NCBI GenBank assembly: GCA_902474645.1
Contig: CABRWN010000112.1
Span: 1 to 7,112 of the forward strand
Length of the DNA stretch: 7,112 nucleotides
Direction of reading: 5' to 3'
DNA from: an uncultured Collinsella sp.
GTDB taxonomy: Bacteria; Actinomycetota; Coriobacteriia; Coriobacteriales; Coriobacteriaceae
Shown: one piece after another, positions 5,892 through 7,112 of the stretch
Numbering within the stretch: the stretch's first letter is position 1
Layout: each line of letters opens with the position of its first letter
Program-made: the position numbers and the translations under genes
Notes under the pieces: model-generated
Database searches by the model: none
The model's input: the letters and a program-made list of their open reading frames with translations, nothing else
What the model was told of the DNA's origin: nothing

Positions 5892-7112
5892 GTGAGGTTA
5901 AAGCGCTGGTGGAGTGTCCCGTTATCGTTGGCACGGCGGGCCACGTCGACCACGGTAAGTCGGCACTGATCGAGGCACTGACCGGCAAGAATCCCGACCG
6001 TCTGGAGGTTGAGCGCCGTCGCGGTATGACCGTGGAGCTGGGCTTTGGCGAGCTGGCGCTGCCGAGCGGCAAGATCGTTGGCCTGGTCGACGTGCCGGGC
6101 CACGCGCATTACTTGCGCGCCATGGTGCAGGGCGCCACGGGTATCGACGTGGGCGTGCTGGTGGTTTCGGCCGTCGAGGGCGTGATGCCGCAGACCCGCG
6201 AGCACGTGCATGTGCTGGAGCTGTTGGGCGTTACGCATATGGTGGTCGCGCTGACGATGTGCGACCTGGCCGACGCCGAGATGACCGAGCTTGCCGAGCT
6301 CGATGTCGATGACTTTTTGTCGGGTACCGTGTTTGCGGGCGCGCCGATCGTGCCCGTGTCGTCCAAGACGGGCGAGGGGATCGACGGGCTGCTTGCGGTG
6401 CTCGACGAGCAGGTGGGTGTTTGCTGGGATGCCTGTCGCGACCGTGCCGAGCGGAGCGATGCCGCGCCTCGCCTGCCGATTGACCGCTGCTTTACGATTA
6501 AGGGCGTCGGCACCGTCGTGACGGGAACGCTGCACGATGCGCCGGTTGCGGTGGGCGACGAGCTGATGGCTTTGCCGTCGCGTACGGTCTGTCGTGTGCG
6601 CGGGATTCAGGTGCATGGCGATACGCCGCGCGCGCTGCCTGGGCAACGCGTGGCGCTCAACCTGGTTGGTGACGGTGTCGCGGCACTTGACCGCGGCGAG
6701 ATGCTGGGCGTGGCAGACCGTTTTGGTCAGACGTTACGCTTTATGATGACGTTCACCTACCTGGGTCGCGAGGGTGCCAAGCCGCGCGTGCTCGAGTCGG
6801 GCGCGCGTGTGCACGTGATGGCGGGTACGGCCGAGGTTGTCGGCCGCATCATGTTCATGGAGGGTGAGGCCCCCATGGCGGTGGGCGAGACCCGTACCGT
6901 GCAGGTGCGCTTGGAGGAGCCGTTGCCGCTGCGAGCCGGAGACCATGCTGTGGTGCTGTCGTATTCGCCCGTGATGCTTATTGGCGGCGGTCGCGTGCTG
7001 CTTTCGCGCTGCCGTCGCTCGCGTGAGCTTGTCGACGGGGAACGCGCACTGTATGCGGCGCTCGAGTCTGGGGATGTTACCGCTGGCGTGGGCGCTTGGT
7101 TGGCACTGCAGA
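5888..7112 (+). CDS. selB: Selenocysteine-specific elongation factor SelB (partial, 5' part)
   Basis: SelB is the EF-Tu-like GTPase that carries Sec-tRNA(Sec) to UGA codons marked by a SECIS hairpin. The frame is open to the window end: 408 residues are seen of a protein usually above 600. GTPase motifs are G1 G-H-V-D-H-G-K-S (18-25), G2 R-R-G-M-T-V-E-L-G (44-52), G3 D-V-P-G-H (68-72) and a G5-like P-V-S-S-K (156-160). The G4 motif is odd: T-M-C-D (123-126) in place of [N/T]-K-x-D. Domain II begins near P-I-D-R-C-F-T-I-K-G-V-G-T-V-V-T-G-T (197-214), as in other SelB proteins. A third beta domain spans roughly residues 281-370. The SelB-specific winged-helix domains that bind SECIS should begin after the seen part, so their presence is not proven. 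The ATG overlaps the selA TGA, with AGAAGG (5872-5877) ten bases upstream. Confidence 0.95.
   Translation, partial: MSEVKALVECPVIVGTAGHVDHGKSALIEALTGKNPDRLEVERRRGMTVELGFGELALPSGKIVGLVDVPGHAHYLRAMVQGATGIDVGVLVVSAVEGVMPQTREHVHVLELLGVTHMVVALTMCDLADAEMTELAELDVDDFLSGTVFAGAPIVPVSSKTGEGIDGLLAVLDEQVGVCWDACRDRAERSDAAPRLPIDRCFTIKGVGTVVTGTLHDAPVAVGDELMALPSRTVCRVRGIQVHGDTPRALPGQRVALNLVGDGVAALDRGEMLGVADRFGQTLRFMMTFTYLGREGAKPRVLESGARVHVMAGTAEVVGRIMFMEGEAPMAVGETRTVQVRLEEPLPLRAGDHAVVLSYSPVMLIGGGRVLLSRCRRSRELVDGERALYAALESGDVTAGVGAWLALQ

Overview
The window is a densely packed, visibly GC-rich bacterial segment. All genes lie on the + strand, with short gaps and stop/start overlaps. It holds six genes plus the tail of a seventh: hycG (3' end), hycH, hycI, a formate/nitrite-family channel gene, an unassigned molybdopterin oxidoreductase gene, selA, and selB (5' part, cut by the window end). 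GC-rich, G/C-ending codons together with formate hydrogenlyase genes suggest a gut anaerobe of the Coriobacteriia (Collinsella-like). That is an inference from gene content and composition; there is no rRNA or other marker here to prove it.

Region 1 (1-2199) is the distal end of a formate hydrogenlyase (FHL) operon. The first 177 bases encode the C-terminus of HycG, the NuoB-like small subunit of the [NiFe] hydrogenase 3-type complex. HycH (maturation factor) and HycI (protease that trims the large-subunit precursor) follow, in the same G-H-I order as E. coli hyc and with touching or overlapping ends. A formate channel gene (focA-like) starts 39 bases after hycI. A strong intrinsic terminator (9-bp GC stem, T5) closes the unit. 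Together they would carry formate across the membrane and mature the hydrogenase that turns formate-derived electrons into H2.

Region 2 (2200-4433) carries one complete 705-residue molybdopterin-bis-MGD enzyme. It has an N-terminal [4Fe-4S] motif, a Cys where FdhH has selenocysteine, no Tat signal, and no partner subunit gene next to it. Its substrate cannot be read from the sequence. The gene contains a perfect 10-bp inverted repeat with a TTCG loop.

Region 3 (4434-7112) is selA followed by selB, joined by an ATGA overlap. They encode the enzyme that makes Sec-tRNA(Sec) and the elongation factor that delivers it to UGA codons. Neither selC nor a selenoprotein gene is visible here. The natural client is a Sec-containing formate dehydrogenase of the FHL system, probably encoded outside the window. 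No terminator is seen between the oxidoreductase gene and selA, so the three may share a transcript. The SelB sequence is notable for a G4 motif that reads T-M-C-D instead of [N/T]-K-x-D.

I did not find a clearly new system. The points most worth following are the SelB G4 substitution, the orphan molybdoenzyme, its internal hairpin, and the extended HycH.
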